A stretch of DNA of 64,000 nt from Myxocyprinus asiaticus (GCF_019703515.2 NC_059362.1:31350326-31414325), one strand, 5' to 3'. Counted from the stretch's first letter, positions 12,351-25,482 are shown. A program made the numbers and translations. Notes: generated by a model not told the origin, from the sequence alone.

Positions 12351-12789
12351 TATTACACAAGTAATACTGTACAATGATATATTATATTTTATAATAGAGT
12401 TTTAATGAGCTAGCTAATGGATTGTAGTGTAATCTCCCTCCCTGAGAAAAACTATTCTAGTTAAACCATCATCATAAAATCATAAAGAAACACCAAACAT
12501 ACACGATTTTTTTATTAACCTCACCATAACAAACTTTGACAGTTACATAGAAACAAATGAGATACCTTGGTGTTGGCAGATTGACAATTGTAAGTCGCCA
12601 CATACTAAATCCATTCCACCAGTACGATTAAGCATGGTTAAGCACGGTTAGCTAATCGTGCCAAGAAATCTGGGCCGAGAACAGTTTGTTTCATTCCATG
12701 CCTAACCATGCTCCAGTGGAAATGCTACTGCAACCATTCCTTATGGTACTCAGAACCGTTCGGCCCGATGGTGGAAAAGTGGCTATAGT

Positions 12790-13478
12790 TTGAAGGGCAA
12801 TCAAGTCATACAGATTATTTTTAACATTACGCTTCTTATTCTACACACCTGCTCACATCTCTTGACAAGCTACCAGTGTCTATTAGATTTCAAGACATAA
12901 TTTCATGATAATAGTACAATTGTCGCCAACAGCTACATTAACTGTTTGAGCGAATCCACAAAAAGGCTGCGGGACACACACACAGACAAACACACACACA
13001 GACACACACGTAGTGCGGGTGAGTGTTAAACAGCCAGTGTTTACATGCAACCATGCTCATTCATGTGCGCAATATTTCTCACACTCTTCCCCAATTCCCC
13101 ATCTCATTTAAAACACAGACTGTACTCATGCGGGTGACAGGCCAAACCTTGGCTGTCAAAACACATGCGGCAGGGGATGAGCCCAGCTGAAACAAACAAA
13201 GCAACAGGGCCATACTTGGTCACCATTCACGGTCTGAGGGTAAAATATTTAGACAGCTTGTGGCATATTAGTTCACAAAACAACACTGCTGATTTGACCA
13301 AATAACTGAAATTATGAAGAAGGATGTTATGTCTTGTCATTTGTACACTTTATACATTGGCGTTTTAAAATCATCAGCGACACAAATTCATCTTGGTTTA
13401 AATGTCTTCAGAAAATATATGAACAGGTTCTTGAATTTAGTTTAAAGGCTAGTAGGCTGATACTTTCTTTTTAACAGG
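12790..13478. other. Non-coding DNA, nothing recognised
   Basis: No coding domain or element boundary seen. A short imperfect CA tract lies near 12975-13008. Confidence 0.45.

Positions 13479-13480
<2 letters not shown>

Positions 13481-13513
<33 letters not shown>
13481..13513. repeat. (TA)n microsatellite abutting a Tc1 end
   Basis: TA run directly left of the Tc1-like element that starts about 13515. Confidence 0.95.

Positions 13514-15107
<1,594 letters not shown>

Positions 15108-15155
<48 letters not shown>
15108..15155. repeat. (TA)n tract exactly between two Tc1-type ends
   Basis: The run starts at the TA following the Tc1 right end (15107) and stops at the TA before the next element's end (15156). 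No other base separates the two elements. Confidence 0.95.
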
Positions 15156-15156
<1 letters not shown>

Positions 15157-15717
15157 TCACTGAGAAATTTATTAGGTACACCTGTACAGCTATTATTCAT
15201 GCAATTATCTAATCAGCCAATCATGCGGCAGCAGTTAAATGCATAAAATCAGGCAGATATGGGTCAGAAGCTTCAAATAATGTTCACATCAACCATCAGA
15301 ATAGGGGAAAAAAATGTATCACAGTGATTTCGACCGTGGCATGATTATTGGTGCCAGACGGACTGGTTTGAGTATTTCTGTAACTGCTGATATCCTGGGG
15401 TTTTCACGCACAACAGTCTCTAGAGTTTACTCAGAATGGTGCCAAAAACAAAAAACATCCAGTGAGTGGCAGTTCTGCAGATGAAAACATCTTGTTGATG
15501 AGAGAGGTCAACGGAGAATGGCCAGGCTAGTTCGAGCTGACAGAAAGGCTACAGTAACTCAGATAACCGCTCTATACAATTGTACAACCTCTGTACAACC
15601 GCTCTTCAGAAAATCATCTCAGAACATGTTGAATTTGAGGCGGATGGGCTACAACAGCAGAAGACCATGTCGGGCACATTATTAGGACCATAGTGTTCCT
15701 AATAAAGTGCACAATGA

Positions 15718-15718
<1 letters not shown>
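15156..15718 (+). mobile_element. Internally deleted Tc1/mariner-type element
   Basis: The left end CTCACTGAG-AAATTTATTAGG with ACACCTGTAC is mirrored by the right end GTTCCTAATAAAGTGC-ACAATGAG. Both ends border TA (15154-15155 and 15719-15720). Remnants of a transposase N-terminal region can be read (for example HYSDFDRGMIIGARRTGLS-like wording near 15320-15380, imperfect), but the catalytic core is absent. At 563 bp it is a deletion derivative of a ~1.2-1.6 kb element. Confidence 0.85.

Positions 15719-15722
<4 letters not shown>

Positions 15723-15780
<58 letters not shown>
15723..15780. repeat. (TA)n microsatellite at the right border of the deleted element
   Basis: Long uninterrupted TA run beginning three bases after the element end. 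Confidence 0.95.
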
Positions 15781-15783
<3 letters not shown>

Positions 15784-15939
15784 TGTATAGATGCAAAACA
15801 TTTCAGATGCATAACATTTCATCCAAATGATTTTCAAAGAATTATGAAAATTCTGTATCAGACAAAATGCAGTTTAGTTTGAACATTTGTTTTCAAATAT
15901 TTTAAACTTTCATGTTTTTTTTCTCCCCATCACTGATTT

Positions 15940-16095
15940 TATGGTGTAGATCACTGGTGTAAACACGTTCCAGTTCTTCTAAACCCATATGACTTTCTTT
16001 CTTCCGTGGAACACAAAAGGATCATTTAGGCAGTATATTAGTCTCGGTGACTGTGAAGACATTTTTGCAAAATTATGTTATGTGACTCTTTATAC
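15940..16095. repeat. Half of a foldback repeat
   Basis: Contains CCCATATGACTTTCTTTC, GTGGAACACAAAAGGA and TCTCGGTGACTGTGAAG blocks of the same type as one arm of the AGTCAC foldback family at 10385 and 23310. The opposite arm is missing. Confidence 0.45.
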
Positions 16096-16406
16096 ATATT
16101 GGGGCAGTTCTGAGATTAAATGTCCACTGAGTGGCACTAAAAGAGTTCCATTATCTCCCAAACAGATGAGGCTTTTAAGTAAGGGTCCACGATATGTCGG
16201 CAGTCAATATGTTATTGGCCGATAACTGGGGATATCAAAATATTATTGTGTCAAAAGTGGAATTATTTGCTTGCAGCTGAGAATCTCTGACTGCCTGCGT
16301 TTTCTCTACTTCAGGCAGGGACTCGGACAGTCTCAATCAGCAATGCGTGTCCACACACAAAACGTGTCTAATGTTGAGAGCCAGGCTAGTGCTTTTAGCC
16401 AAGCTT
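16096..16406. other. Unclassified stretch
   Basis: A GATATGTCGGCAGTCAATAT / TATTGGCCGATAACTGGG block near 16190-16235 looks like a transposon end, but no partner end was found. No coding. Confidence 0.35.
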
Positions 16407-16411
16407 ATGTC

Positions 16412-16755
16412 TGTAACATCTGAATGAAGTCATGAGAGCAGGATCTAGATGCAGCTAATATTTAATAAGAATTATCCAAAGTACAAAACAGGGTAAACAC
16501 TGGAACACGGCAAGACTAGGAAATGGGAACTAAAACAAACATTACATCAAACAGGAGCAAAACACACAACAACTGACAAAGACTGAGCAGACATCAGGGC
16601 ATTATATACACAAGGATAAACGAGGTAATGGAAAACAGGTGAGAACAATTGGGAACAGCTGGCAGTGATGAGGGCAGTGAATTATGGGAAATGTAGTCTG
16701 GGGAAAACAGAAGACAGAGGCAAAACACAAGGCAAAATAACAGTGAATCGTGACA
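16412..16755 (-). mobile_element. Solo LTR with perfect 5-bp target duplication
   Basis: On the minus strand the element starts TGTCACGATTCACTG and ends GATGTTACA, the TG...CA form of LTRs. ATGTC flanks it on both sides (16407-16411 and 16756-16760). Inside on the minus strand are a TATA-like GTATATAATGCCC and, further on, a polyadenylation-like TTAAATATTAG region, in the order expected of U3-R-U5. No gag or pol lies beside it, so it is the product of LTR-LTR recombination. A Gypsy-type origin is plausible for fish, but the family is not determined. Confidence 0.85.
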
Positions 16756-16760
16756 ATGTC

Positions 16761-17295
16761 GCTCTGATGATTATTTCTAACACCTCTGCACCTTGTTACG
16801 TTGTTTTAGGGCTGGTTTAAATCAGGATCATCTGCTGTAAGTAATGACATACCATTTCCCATATATTGTGTTTTTGTTTTATGAGGCAATAAAAGAAAAT
16901 AACGCTACAAAAACATAGTACTTGGGGGAAATCATTTCTGCATATTTCTTCATAATGGATAAACAGAATAAAGAAAATAGCGAAAGTTTCTCATCCCGTT
17001 TTGCATTTTCTTTCCATCATAAAAGCAGATCCTTGTCCGTTGGTATGTAATATTCTAACAATAACCAAATACCAATAAAGTATAATTCAATAAGAACCAA
17101 AATATTACAAGTATCCACATATATTACGTATTTGGACAGTAATTTCCGGTTAACTAGTGGAAGTACGGTTGGTTTGTGTTTTGTGTGTAGCCGGTAACGT
17201 TTAGCTAGCATGTCATTTGGTTAGATTCTTGCTTTTTAAACGTTGTACAATTATTTGAAAATTTCTCGGGCAATGCATACAGTTAATGGCAGTCC
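16761..17295. other. Non-coding DNA, nothing recognised
   Basis: AT-rich, with no element end identified. Confidence 0.4.
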
Positions 17296-17304
17296 CAATA
17301 GTTG

Positions 17305-17491
17305 AGCAAAACAGCTATTTTCTATGAATACAAGAGGCATAAAAGTACAGTTCCAATCTACTTGAATGGGGAAAGACTCCAAAAATGGTTGGTCGAGATT
17401 ATGATCAAAGAACATATTTCAAATCAGCAGTTAAATCTGACAACAATGTGATCATAAATTGTGCTTCTTTAGCTTCTTTAACGCAAAAAAA
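17305..17491 (-). repeat. Dispersed repeat, copy A
   Basis: The reverse complement aligns with about 52210-52390: shared runs include GCACAATTTATGAT, CATTGTTGTCAGA, CTGCTGATTTGAAATATGTT and GATCATAATCT. On that strand the copy starts with a T run and GCGT. It ends where L2 sequence begins at 17492. Family unknown. Confidence 0.75.
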
Positions 17492-18262
17492 AAGGTTGGC
17501 TTTTGACACAGTGAACCACCAGATTCTCTTGTCTACTCTCTCTGACCTGAGCATCACAGGAACTGCACTAGGAAGGTTTGAGTCATACCTCACAGGTCAC
17601 CTGAAGAGGAAAGGTGTCTAAGTCACACAAGCTGACCACTGGAGTTCCTCGGGGATCAGTGCTTGGACCCCTTCTCTTCTCGATCTATACTACATCACTC
17701 GGACTGATTAATAAAGAACATGGATTATCCTAACACTGCCATGCAGATGATATGCAGTTCTACCGGTTGTTTCAGCCTAACGACCTCACTGTCTCAGCTC
17801 GTATATCTGGCTGCCTCTCTGAGATCTCGGCCTGGATGATGGAACTCCACCTTCAGCTCAACCTTGCCAAGACAAAACTCCTTGTGATCCCAGCCAACCC
17901 ATCTGTTGACCACAACCTTACTATTCATCTTGGTTCAATTACACTAACGCCAACCAGGACAGCTCGGAACCTTGTAGTGGTGGTTGATAACCATCTTAAC
18001 TACATTGCCCACATCTCATCAGCCGCCAGGTCTTGCAGGTTCACATTTAACAACATCAAGAAAATCAGAACATTTCTGTCTGAATATGCTGAACAGCTCC
18101 TGGTCCAAGCTCTGGTCATCTCAAGACTGGACTACTGTAATGCTCTGTTAGCCGGCCTCCCAGCTAGGACGATTAATGCACTACAGTTGATCTAGAATGC
18201 AGCAGCGCATCTGGTCTTCAATCAGCCAAAGAGGGCTCACGTCACCCTACCCCACTAAAATT
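17492..18262 (+). pseudogene. L2-type LINE reverse transcriptase remnant
   Basis: Readable pieces, in order, are FDTVNHQILLSTLSDL; SYLTGHLKRK; then after a frame change TTGVPRGSVLGPLLFSIYT; a degenerate CHADDMQFYRLF catalytic box (YADD in intact copies, Tyr to His here); then from 17752 RISGCLSEISAWMMELHLQL, LNLAKTKLLVIPANPS, TARNLVVVVDNHLNY, RLDYCNALLAGLP and NAAAHLVFNQPKRAHVT after a stop. This is the palm and thumb part of an L2/CR1-group reverse transcriptase. The endonuclease half and the 3' tail are missing, and stops and frameshifts are present. Confidence 0.9.
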
Positions 18263-18329
18263 ACTAGACTTACTAGAACTATAACAATACTACAACTATA
18301 ACTTTCATGTTGAGGTAGTTCAAACTTGA

Positions 18330-18680
18330 GTGTGTTCATTACACCCATCTCATTATGCCAAAATGTTCCATAAGCCTCACTTCTTGAATACATTGATAGG
18401 TTGTGTTCAACACTGTTATGTGCTATAGACTATCTACATGCTGAGACTTCTGAGAAGGGTCCAACAAAATTTCAACCTGAATCCTTCAGAAATTCTTCAC
18501 ACAATAAAAACTGGCCACATCCCTTCAGTCATGGTCAGATCTAATTCCTCTAGGCCTGATATCATTCTCAGATTTCTTCAAAAGCGCATGGCTCAATCAA
18601 AACTATTCACTATGGAGCACTATTTTTTAGCAAAAGCCAATTGATGCCATCATGTTAACATATTAGACTTAGTGCCTTAT
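18330..18680 (+). repeat. Divergent repeat pair, copy 1
   Basis: Aligns with 22785-23040 plus 26591-26640. Shared landmarks in the same order are TTCTTGAAT-CATTG-TAGGTTG, ATGGTCAGATCT, TTTCTTCAAAAGC and CACTATTTTTTA. Here a frame at 18438-18644 gives IKTGHIPSVMVRSNSSRP; the partner reads IETGFISPAMVRSQS in the corresponding frame. The protein, if any, is not recognised. This may be an old duplicated coding piece or a non-coding repeat. Confidence 0.6.
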
Positions 18681-18726
18681 ACCAGTGTACTATATCATAT
18701 CAACTTAAACTGGCCTCTTAACTCAA

Positions 18727-19770
18727 TTAACCCTATAAAGCCATATGCATCAAATATGATCCACAATGTTTGACAGCTCCTGTTTCACTCTCTGTTCAAG
18801 CTGACGAGCCAAGCAACTTATGGTATGTAAGTTTCACATGTTTATGGCACCATCTAGTGGTTATTAAAGTTGTTTCAATGTTTATATAAATGTATTAAAA
18901 ATGGCAGCGGACCTGCACGCAAAGTGACTCTTATGTTGGGATAAATGACATCTTTTTTTAATAAAGTAAAAGTGTCAGTAATGATTATATTGTTACAGAT
19001 ATTTTAAAATGAGCATTTGCTGAATATAAGCAACTTGTGTTTGGTTAAAATTGTGAATATTATTTTATTTAAAAATCTGTGCCAGTCAGAAATCTGTGTA
19101 TCAAATATGATACACTAGGCTTTTGAGGTATCTCTCAATCACCATTCCATTCCATTTATGCCTACCAGTAAAACAAAAATCACAGAGCTTTGAAAATTCT
19201 GACAAATACATTTTATAAGATATATTTAAAGTGTGAACTAATATTTAAAAATATAATAATATGCAGCCTTCTCTGTCATTATAAAGATCTCATTATTTTA
19301 CATTATAAGCTATTATGATGTCATCTTACCAAGTCAAGTTCCTGAGACTCAGAAAAAAAAGTGTTACAATTTCCCTTTTGATATAATGATTTGTGCATAA
19401 AATATATGATAAAAATTGTTTATTGAAAACAACAATATTTTATTAATATTGTATTTGATGTGCTGAATTGAACTATGATACATTTCAATACATATTTATA
19501 GACAATGAGAGGAAGTTGTCATGGCTAAACTCCCAAACATTTAGTATCTCTGAAAAGCCCAGGGAGTCCTCTGATAGTACCCCAAGATTTACCACTGTAG
19601 CATGTATGGGCTAAGATAAACTTAAACTTAAATAACAAATATCATACACAAAAAAATTAATTGCTGGGCCTCAGGAGGATAATGACCTTTAAAGCCTAAT
19701 GTATCAAATATGATACATACATAAAAAATTTTTTTAGTTTTTTTTAAACTCATTACATTTGATTTGAACA
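18727..19770. repeat. Repeat block with three ATCAAATATGAT palindromes
   Basis: TTAACCCTATAAAGCC begins at 18727, followed by GCATCAAATATGATCC. The inverted version TATCAAATATGATACACTAG plus GCTTTTGAGG lies at 19098-19127. A third, direct copy, TTTAAAGCCTAATGTATC then AAATATGATACA, lies at 19688-19718. The TTAA plus CCCTATAAAGCC start suggests a piggyBac-type non-autonomous element about 400 bp long (18731-19127) beside a second element end. This is an inference from ends only. Confidence 0.4.
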
Positions 19771-20280
19771 GTGAGTTTAAAAATATTGTCAGTCATTTTG
19801 ATCAAGGTGTTTTGTAGCAGTCAAAGTTTAAAGCACACCTGAGTGATAGACATACAGACAACGGTGGCACAGTTCTTTCAATTCACAAATAAACATTTAG
19901 TAAGAATAATTTCTCCATTGTGGGGAGTTTAAGAGGGAGTGAAAGGGAGAGAAAATGACGGTGTGTAGTTCACACTTGAACGCTTCTGAACTTTATAATT
20001 CACTCCATTAATTCACTCTTACCTGAGCCAAACAGTTTCTCGCCACTTTCCGCATGACTGCATGATAAGTGCAATTTCTTAACTCCAAACTCTCATTACA
20101 GATACAAAATCTCCAGACCAAAAGCTTTTAATGGGATGTGAGTTGTCCTTTTCTCTTTTTTGTAAATAAGTTATATTCAGCAAATACAAAAATAATGAAC
20201 ATTGTAAAGGCAAAGACAATAGCATGGCACAAACTGGTCCAATTATTTTACTACAGCTACGAGTACAGAGATCAGCTCTG
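19771..20280. other. Non-coding DNA, nothing recognised
   Basis: No element end or domain seen. Confidence 0.4.
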
Positions 20281-20298
20281 ATAAATAAAAATAGCTTG

Positions 20299-20335
20299 CA
20301 AGCTAGCTAGCTAGATATAGATAGCTAGATAGATA
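20299..20335. repeat. TAGC/GATA short tandem repeat
   Basis: Interrupted CTAG and GATA units ending directly at the hAT left end. The same GATA units resume at 22429. Confidence 0.85.
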
Positions 20336-22428
20336 CAGTGTTTCCCACAGGATTTTGTGAGACTGTCGTGGGTGGACCTTGGACCTTCTAGGGGGATCCG
20401 GGGGCATGCTCCCCCATAAGAAAATTTTGTACATTTTAAAGTTAAATGCATCAATCTGGTGCACTTTGAGAGCAAAATTAGGAGGCTTATCTATGAAGAA
20501 CTTTGTGCTCTTGTAAACAGTTTTGTGCTCTATTAGTAATTTAATCATAAATGGTGATGACATGGCAAAAAAGTCACACCCACAAAGCATGGTAAACGAT
20601 TTTTCCAAAATTATGACCGATGGCCAACCTAATAGTGTACCTATGCAATCAACTCAATTCTCTGCGACAGAAATGTAAACTGCACTGGGTAGGGGAGGAG
20701 GCTATTGTCATATGAGAATGATTTTATGTTACATATGGTAGTCAAATAAAGGAAAGCCTCAATCGCCATCTTTTACAGCAGGAGTGCTCACACTTCTATG
20801 GAATGAGATTTACTTTTTCATCATGTTATTGCAGCAAGATCTATCAATGTTCTATAAAGGCTGTACATTATCACAATACCAAAATTTCAGTAGTCTGTAG
20901 TGAAATTTGATGATTCTCAATACCAGCTTCAAAACCACAACAAATAATAACACTAACTAATATGTTAATTATAGAAGAATGGTTTCAAGTTATTAAGCAA
21001 TTATTCAAGACTAGTAAACAGTCAGTAATAAAATAACAATAAAAAACAGCAATGAACAGAAATAGATTAAAAAATAATAGAACAAAAAACAACTTTAAAA
21101 GTTTTTAACAGCAGTAGGCTATCAAGTATTCAAGTAAACATTCAGAATGAAATGCAACATAAAACTACGACTGGTCTTCACTGTATGATTATAATACATG
21201 AACACTTTTTAAAGCTACTAAAGTTACTCAGTCAAGAACAGTGATTGTTTTCTCGTTTTCTTGTTATGGTTGTTTGATTATTAAAATGACACACTACACT
21301 AGACAGAAGCAGGTCTATTAGCTTACATTTATAATTACAAGTCCAACATTTTAATACAAATCCGCTTTTTTCTCCACTGTTTACTTTCACTTTAGACATT
21401 ACTCTCTGTGTTTACATGAATACCTCACCAAGCCGGGTATTTTGGCAGAATTTTGAAATGTATTTGATCGTTGAAGTGCGCATTAGTGTGAGCATGTTCA
21501 GCACACACACATACGCCACCTGTCAATTAAAAGGGAGCAGTTGTTAATAGATTGCTAGCGAATTATAAAATTGCATGCTCTTGATTAATTTCAACAGCAG
21601 AATATTAACTTTCTAATAAGTGACACAGGCCTAGGCTATCACAAGTATAGCCAGTAATTTTTTTGTTATTGATGTTTTAATCAATCCGTTTGATTGTCCG
21701 GTCGGGCAAGTAAAATTCTCTTTCACTTGCCCCTTAAAAATCCACTTGTCCCAGACAAGCGGACAAGCGTTAAAGTCAAGCCCTGTGAGCCATCAAAGAA
21801 ATGAAGCAAAAGTAGTTACCTGTGTTGAACTTGCTCCTCAGATGCTGAAAACAGTTACATTGTCAGAGCCGCTGGTAATAACGTTAACGTTAAATAATTT
21901 GCTAACGTTAGCTAGCTAGATATAACTTTACATACGTTATACATTGTTTTTCACGACAAGCAGCCGGATATGTCAGTCGATATAAGCGAGGAGACTGACA
22001 GCTAACGTTAATGTTACCTAACTTGGCTAACGTTAGATTCATGTTAATTATCAATGATAGCTTCTGCAGTAACGATATCTGTTTGCTGTCGTACATTGAT
22101 AATGATAAAATTGTGTTTGGACTAGTGGATAACTGCAGTGGATACTGTAACGTTAGTTACCGTTACTTACCTCAAACGATGTTGTGTCCTCAAAATGCCT
22201 TGGTGTCTCGGAGTGCGTGTGTGAGCATGCGCGCTAACCGCTGGGGGGTGGGGGGGGGGCTGACTGACTAGGAGTGAGAGATGATTTGCTGAAGCAACGG
22301 CGCAAAACATATTAGAGATCTTTTATGTTATTATGAGAAGTGTACAAATATTTTCGGTTCATTATTAAACTGTGGCGGGACAAATTAGACCGGGCCGCCA
22401 CAGTCTAGGTAATTAATGGGAAACACTG
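20336..22428. mobile_element. hAT-like element with CAGTGTTTCCC ends
   Basis: The left end CAGTGTTTCCCACAGG and right end ATGGGAAACACTG are inverted repeats of the hAT CAG...CTG form. TAGATAGATA stands on both sides (20326-20335 and 22429-22438), consistent with insertion in a GATA repeat, although there a duplication is partly given by the repeat itself. At 2.1 kb it has no transposase frame. Interior blocks include the inverted pair TCACTTGCCCCTTAAAAATC / CCACTTGTCCCAGACAAGCG near 21720-21770. Confidence 0.82.
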
Positions 22429-22439
22429 TAGATAGATAG

Positions 22440-22784
22440 TTAGATAGATAATTATTTGTGTGTGATAAGTGTACAGTCACCTGGGGGGAGAAAAACTACT
22501 AAAGGTCTCTTATTTACCCATTAACACCCTCTTCACTCAGACAAGATCACACTCTGGAGACAGGGTTGAAGATCACTAGAGGTTAAAAAGTTCACCCTGG
22601 GCATGGCAATGACGGATTGGGGAGTGAGAAAAAGACAGAGAATGACAGAACCCAAGGGCAGTAGAAAAACATGCTTGTTGAAGCATCTTGAGATTAATTG
22701 TGTCAGCAGCCATGACACCAGATGAACCTCCTATGATTCCAGCACAGAGTACACAAAGACTGAGAAATTAACATTGCAGCCAAT
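22440..22784. other. Non-coding DNA, nothing recognised
   Basis: No coding or element signal. Confidence 0.4.
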
Positions 22785-23039
22785 ACATTCAGGTGGGCTC
22801 ACGTTATTTCTTGAATGTATTGGTAGGTTGAGAGCTCCATGCTGCTGTTGCAATATGGATGATCTGAGAATTCTAAAAAGTGTCTAAGAATCCCTCAGGA
22901 AGGAGTTACACATTTCATTGAAACTGGCTTCATCTCTCCAGCCATGGTCAGATCTCAGTCCCAAAAAATATCCTAATATTTCTTCAAAAGCACCTCTCAT
23001 CATAGCTATTTACAAAGGAACACTATTTTTTAACTCTAG
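22785..23039 (+). repeat. Divergent repeat pair, copy 2 (split by a hAT insertion)
   Basis: Homologous to 18330-18680. The hAT element at 23048-26590 cuts it after CACTATTTTTTAACTCTAGC, and the remainder continues at 26599 with TGGCACCACATTAGCATATT. The counterpart of the reading frame seen in copy 1 is interrupted by a stop. Confidence 0.6.
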
Positions 23040-23309
23040 CCCATTTACAGAGGTGGGTAGAGTGTACTTTTACTTGAGTACAGTTTTTGGCTAATTACTT
23101 TAAAAAAAATAAAATAAATACTCAAGTAAAAGTACTAACATAAATAATTACTTGAGTAAGAGTAAGAAAGTATCAAATTAAAAGAGTACTTAAGTAGTGA
23201 GTAACTCGTTACTTTCACAAATGACATAATATACGTTTACTCCCCTATATTCCATTACATAATACACATTTAACATATATTTCATAATTATTATCATTAT
23301 TAATAGAAA

Positions 23310-23580
23310 TTCAGTCATCATTCACCATCATGTTGTTCCAAACCTGTATGACATTCTTTCTTCCATGCAACACAATAAGGAGATATTAGGCAGAATGTTT
23401 GCCTGAGTCACTATTTACTTTCAGTGAATGTGTTTTTTTTTTTCTCCATATTTTGAAAGTGAATGGTGACTGAGACTGTCAGTCCCTAACATTCTCTCTA
23501 ACATATTTTGTGTACCACATAATACAAAGTGTCACACTGGTTTGGAACAAAATGAGGGTAAGGAAATTATGACAGAATAT
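23310..23580. repeat. AGTCAC foldback repeat
   Basis: Arms read CATCATGTTGTTCCAAACCT and GGTTTGGAACAAAATGAGGG in opposite orientation, with an inner pair TGAGTCACTATTTACTTTC / GAAAGTGAATGGTGACTGAG. It belongs with 10385-10570 and lies inside the hAT at 23048-26590. Confidence 0.75.
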
Positions 23581-23603
23581 TATTTTATGGCTGAGCTATC
23601 ACT

Positions 23604-24228
23604 TTAAAGAGATAGTTTACCCAAAAATGAAAATTCTCTCATCATTTACTCACCCTCATGCCATAGCAGATGTGTATGACTTCCTTTCTTCTGCAGAACA
23701 CAAATTAAGATTTTTAAAAGAATATTTTAGTTCTGAAGGCCAAAATTTTGATGCTCCAAAAAGCACATAAAGGCAGCATAAAAGTAATCCATAAGACTCC
23801 AGTGGATAAATCCATATCTTCAGAAGTAATACAATAGGTGTGGGTGAGAAATAGATCAATATTTGTCATTTTTTGTTAGACAGCAGGGGGAGATATGCAG
23901 AGAAGAATGTGAATCACCAAAAACACAAGAAAAATGTGAAAGTGATCTGTTTCTCTGTTTCTCATCCACACCTATCTCATTGCTTCTGAAGATACTGATT
24001 TAACCACTGGAGTCTTATGGATTACTTTTATGCTGACTTATGTGAATTTGTTTAGCTTTAAAATGTTGCCACCCATTCATTTGCATTGTATGGACCTACA
24101 GAGCTGAGAAATTCTTCTAAGAATCTTCATTTGAGTTCAGCAGATGAAAGAAAGTCAAACACATCTGGAGCGGCATGAGGGTGAGTAAATAATGAGAATT
24201 GTAATTTTTGGATGAACTATCCCTTTAA
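23604..24228. mobile_element. TTAA-flanked foldback element
   Basis: TTAA at 23604-23607 is followed by AGAGATAGTTTACCCAAAAA. The right end is GGATGAACTATCCCT followed by TTAA at 24225-24228. Arms are long (about 250 bp) inverted repeats, for example GTAATCCATAAGACTCCAGT at left and ACTGGAGTCTTATGGATTAC at right (partly overlapping ends of these). This resembles the fish foldback repeats described as Angel elements; that name and any Kolobok affiliation are from memory. Confidence 0.85.
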
Positions 24229-24544
24229 GGGCTCTTGTCAGATCTGGATGAATCTGTCAATAAGAGAGGTTTGGAAACATTTCTAGTAATTATTACAGTG
24301 AAAATGTCCCACAAGGACATTATATATAATGCTGAAATATAAACCAAAGCAAGATCATGCTTTATTAATGCCTTCTTTCACTATTTCATAGCTTTTAAAG
24401 TCCTGTGTGGATTCTTATTTCAGGGTAGTTACAGTTTTCAGTGTCGTAAGTATTAGATCATTAGTTCTGTACAGCAGAACTGCCGCTCTCTAAATGCATA
24501 TACGCAGCCTAGTGCGTAGGGCACCAACCCCGGTTGTGGAACAC

Positions 24545-25208
24545 TCGCTGTGTCTGAAACAACCCCCTATCCACTATATAGTGCACTATTTCGGGTGTCT
24601 GCCATCAGTGTCTGAATTCTGAGTGAGCCACTCGTTCCCTACTTTTGTTCACACATTATTACCGACAATACACTCTAGTTTCGAGTGTACATTTGAAGTA
24701 CACTCGACAATGGTTAATTGCCCACAATCCACCACGGGGAAGACATACGAGCTGGGAGTTTACTGCTTCCTTCACTCCTGCAATGTTTTCTTTTATGCCG
24801 AATGTATTAAATTACTTTTTGACAAATCATTACTTGATTAAAATAACATAATAACATATAGAGAGACAAAACATACAGATACATTTTATGCACTCATAAA
24901 TGAACTCTTTATTTGATAAAATGAGTTTACTCTTTATATTAACACACCGTATATATTACAAATGACAAATAGAATGAAGATTTATTGTATTAATATATAA
25001 TTTAATAAGAATAACAAGTAAGGCCCAAGTATTTAAAAATTTCATATGTGACATTGTTTCTGCGACAGCCCCAGAGCTCCGACACTCGGTGTATACGTCA
25101 GCGTCCGAATTCACTCATTTTGTTCACTTACTACTGAGATATAGTGCAATAACTGCCATTCACTATATAGGAAGTAGTGAATGAGTGAACGATTGCGGAT
25201 ACAGCCAC
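24545..25208. repeat. Probable inverted-repeat element with CACTATATAG blocks
   Basis: The left block GTGTCTGAAAC with CCACTATATAGTGCACTA is loosely mirrored by CATTCACTATATAGGAAG and GCGGATACAGCCAC on the right. The ends are diverged and no duplication was verified. It lies within the Tol2-like element. Confidence 0.4.
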
Positions 25209-25482
25209 TCTCTTCGCCATACGATTGCCTCGCGCCCGCATATCTCACGCACGCGCCCCGCACACCTCGCTGTGCACGCACAGAAATGCTGTCTGTTCGT
25301 GCTCCAGTTGTCGATCGCGCGAATTGCAGTGATTTACACTTAACTTGGATGTTTACATGGATTTATACAGTTAATCCGCCTTAAGTAACTGCGATAGTTT
25401 CCAGTACCCCCGCAAGGGTGCGGGGTAAATGCGTAAATACTGCTCATGACATGCGGGACACGGGACAAAGCGCCCTGATATA

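Larger units (their letters stand above)
10798..12775. mobile_element. Degraded DNA element with CTTTTCCACCA ends, hosting a Tc1-like insertion
   Basis: The left block CTTTTCCACCACTGGACC plus GGTTCT (about 10800-10835) is mirrored on the right by AGAACC and CGGCCCGATGGTGGAAAAG (about 12750-12780). Between them sits the complete Tc1-like element at 11167-12350, so the host element is older. Remaining host sequence has no coding frame. No convincing target duplication was found, so class is undecided. Confidence 0.5.
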
